From Effrenium voratum (lineage: Eukaryota > Sar > Dinophyceae > Suessiales > Symbiodiniaceae): a stretch of 64,000 nt of DNA. Of this stretch, positions 62,647 through 64,000 are shown piece by piece. A model generated the notes under the pieces. That model saw only the letters and a program-made list of their open reading frames with translations, was not told the origin of the DNA and ran no database searches. Position numbers and translations under genes: made by a program. The DNA lies in contig CAUJNA010003776.1 of NCBI GenBank assembly GCA_963377175.1, positions 62,001 to 126,000 on the forward strand, given 5' to 3'. Numbering within the stretch: position 1 is the stretch's first letter; each line of letters starts with the position of its first letter.

Positions 62647-62925
62647 ATGAGCGGCTGGATATTTGCGGCCTGGGCGGTTGGGATAGACACCGATAGCCTA
62701 GAAGGACAGGAGCCGCCGCCCATGGAGTACTGGGAGGACGTCGATCCTGGGCCAGTGTCAGCGCTTTTGCGGGATATTACGTTTGCACTGCGAGTTGAGT
62801 CGATTTATCATTTTCACGTGATCGCGATGGAGTTCAGAAGCAATTCTGTCCTGGCAGTTTTGGTATTCGATGTGAATATGGAAGAGAAGCAGGTCTTTGC
62901 GTTTTTTCGCTGCAACGGGCGATGA
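62647..62925 (+). CDS. Possible host exon, unknown function
   Basis: A 92-residue plus-strand frame (SGWIFAAWAVGIDTDSLEGQ, VDPGPVSALLRDITFALRVE) with a protein-like mixture of residues and no repeat content. No recognisable domain. It may be unrelated to the frame at 63266. Confidence 0.3.
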   Translation: MSGWIFAAWAVGIDTDSLEGQEPPPMEYWEDVDPGPVSALLRDITFALRVESIYHFHVIAMEFRSNSVLAVLVFDVNMEEKQVFAFFRCNGR

Positions 62926-63265
62926 GGCTGTGCAATGAGTGAAAAAAAGAAACAAAGGCGCGGGGGTCATGTTTGCTTACTTGTGTGACAAGAAACGCTG
63001 ATTGTTTTGCCGGTCGTGTTATTGCTCGCCGGTCTGCATGGGCAATGGTTATGGGCCCAGTGTCTCAGCTTACTTGTGAACGAGTCTTCAGCCTTTTTCG
63101 CCTTTGTGGACGCACAAGTTACTTGGAAGTTGGAAGGATGTCGGACCTCCATTCATGCACTTGCTTTAGATTTACTTCGGCGGGTGAGGGAGGCTGCTAG
63201 ACGTTGCTTGTTGCCCCGGAGCGCATTTGCCTGAGCTACGCCGATACATAGGCTGTGTTGCTGCA

Positions 63266-64000
63266 ATGGCTGCCCTGAGCCTCATCCTTGAAGAGCGAAA
63301 ACGGCAAAGTGGCCAGGCCCAAAGGGAATCGTTTTCCTCAAAGGTTCGCTTGGTGGCAGACCCTACGACTTCCGTGGCTGACTTGGCCAAAGTTTTCCGG
63401 CAGTACTTGGAGCACCACAAAAGCGAGGATCTGTGGGCACTCATATGCCCGCCGCCCTCTGGGCCACATTCGTACTCATGGCAGACGTCTCCCCAGCCTC
63501 AGTGGCTGGCCAAAACGGCTGGCCTCTTGTACGACCTCTTGGTACTTGCCCCGAATTCGAAGCTTGCCTCGAAGAAAGTGCTGTCGAGCTTGGACCTCTT
63601 GTACAAGAGCAAGGTTCTGTGGTTGCCACCTAACAGGCAACCCCAGGCGACCATGGACAGGCTTGACACAACAGTGAGAATCCTCTTGGCCATGTTGAGG
63701 TCCCTGAAGATGAACGAGGAGTTGAGATCGAAGTGCTGGCGACTCTTGGGGAGGGAAGAGCAGGTCATGCTTGAAATCGCGCTCGACAAGCTCCAGCTGC
63801 CTCCTGGGTACTGCGCTGAGAGCCAGATCAAAGGCGGGGAGGAGGACAGTGGTCAGGAAATCCAGGCGGCGCCAATACCTGGTGACCTCGTCATTTTTCA
63901 GCCCATGAAAACTTCAAGCTCCTGGTCTTTGAAGACACCGCCTTCGATCTTTGCGAAGATCCTTGCCATGGACGTGGAGAAGCCCAGCAGCCATGACTTG
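63266..64000 (+). CDS. Host reading frame truncated by the window edge
   Basis: From the ATG at 63266 (MAALSLILEERKRQSGQAQR) the frame stays open for 245 codons to the end of the window; upstream it is open from about 63186. The translation is well balanced: charged and leucine-rich helices (VADLAKVFRQYLEHHKSEDL; MDRLDTTVRILLAMLRSLKM) and a polar Gly/Glu linker near residue 205. No domain recognised. Coding quality is much better than that of the other frames in this flank, so a real host gene or retroelement ORF is likely. Confidence 0.6.
   Translation, partial: MAALSLILEERKRQSGQAQRESFSSKVRLVADPTTSVADLAKVFRQYLEHHKSEDLWALICPPPSGPHSYSWQTSPQPQWLAKTAGLLYDLLVLAPNSKLASKKVLSSLDLLYKSKVLWLPPNRQPQATMDRLDTTVRILLAMLRSLKMNEELRSKCWRLLGREEQVMLEIALDKLQLPPGYCAESQIKGGEEDSGQEIQAAPIPGDLVIFQPMKTSSSWSLKTPPSIFAKILAMDVEKPSSHDL

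Noticed and set aside
1..64000. tRNA, rRNA or snRNA genes
   Set aside because: No cloverleaf with recognisable B-box, no rRNA core sequence and no complete spliced-leader gene were seen by eye; a covariance-model scan would be needed to exclude them fully.

Overview
The window is nuclear DNA of a protist, most likely a dinoflagellate, carrying a nearly complete integrated Polinton-like DNA virus. The strongest host clue is a 16-nt exact match to the 3' part of the dinoflagellate spliced-leader RNA (GCCATTTTGGCTCAAG, minus strand, 56937-56952) about 80 nt upstream of a retroelement reading frame. Supporting clues are long GC-rich non-coding stretches, abundant tandem repeats, multi-exon reading frames with permissive splice sites, and a degraded reverse transcriptase/RNase H element.

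Layout. 1-6.1 kb: gene-poor host DNA with microsatellites and a GTCCGA minisatellite. 6.1-24.65 kb: a repeat-dense block bounded by inverted copies of a ~300-370 bp sequence. On the minus strand at 16.6-23.3 kb it carries a multi-exon gene whose exons encode a D5-type superfamily 3 helicase, a C2H2 zinc finger and the parts of a D-D-E transposase. Between the boundaries lie a satellite array (11.7-15.9 kb) with embedded fragments of that same gene, and two unrecognised minus-strand reading frames at 8.9-10.2 kb. 24.65-31.03 kb: host DNA with repeats and no convincing gene.

31033-52539: a 21.5-kb AT-rich Polinton-like virus. It has ~750-bp terminal inverted repeats beginning AG and ending CT and a 5-bp target duplication (CTATG). 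It sits in a tandemly repeated host sequence that also supplies a paralogous empty site at 53539-53543. Its genes encode a packaging ATPase, double jelly-roll major capsid protein, penton-like minor capsid protein, retrovirus-type integrase, a family B-like DNA polymerase joined to a superfamily 1 helicase, two GIY-YIG nucleases, a class 3 lipase-like protein, and an S74-type fibre. There is also a run of putative internal or accessory proteins, one with three calmodulin-type IQ motifs and one with three dynein light chain (LC8) type KATQT motifs. Many gene ends carry palindromes, and several starts share an upstream motif. No maturation protease was recognised. Capsid, ATPase and integrase frames are intact. 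The polymerase, the fibre and two small genes are broken by single-base shifts, mostly in homopolymers, so either the element has begun to decay or the assembly has indel errors.

52.54-64 kb: more host repeats, the degraded RT/RNase H element (54.7-56.9 kb) with the spliced-leader relic, divergent ~1-kb tandem repeats (58.3-60.0 kb), a second GTCCGA array (61.8-62.2 kb), and a host reading frame running off the right edge (63266-64000).

For the virus, the genes form a coherent programme: the integrase for insertion, the polymerase-helicase for replication, the ATPase and capsid proteins for the particle, the fibre and lipase for attachment and membrane passage, and the cytoskeleton-type motifs perhaps for intracellular transport. 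Functions are inferred from motifs read by eye; no database search was possible.
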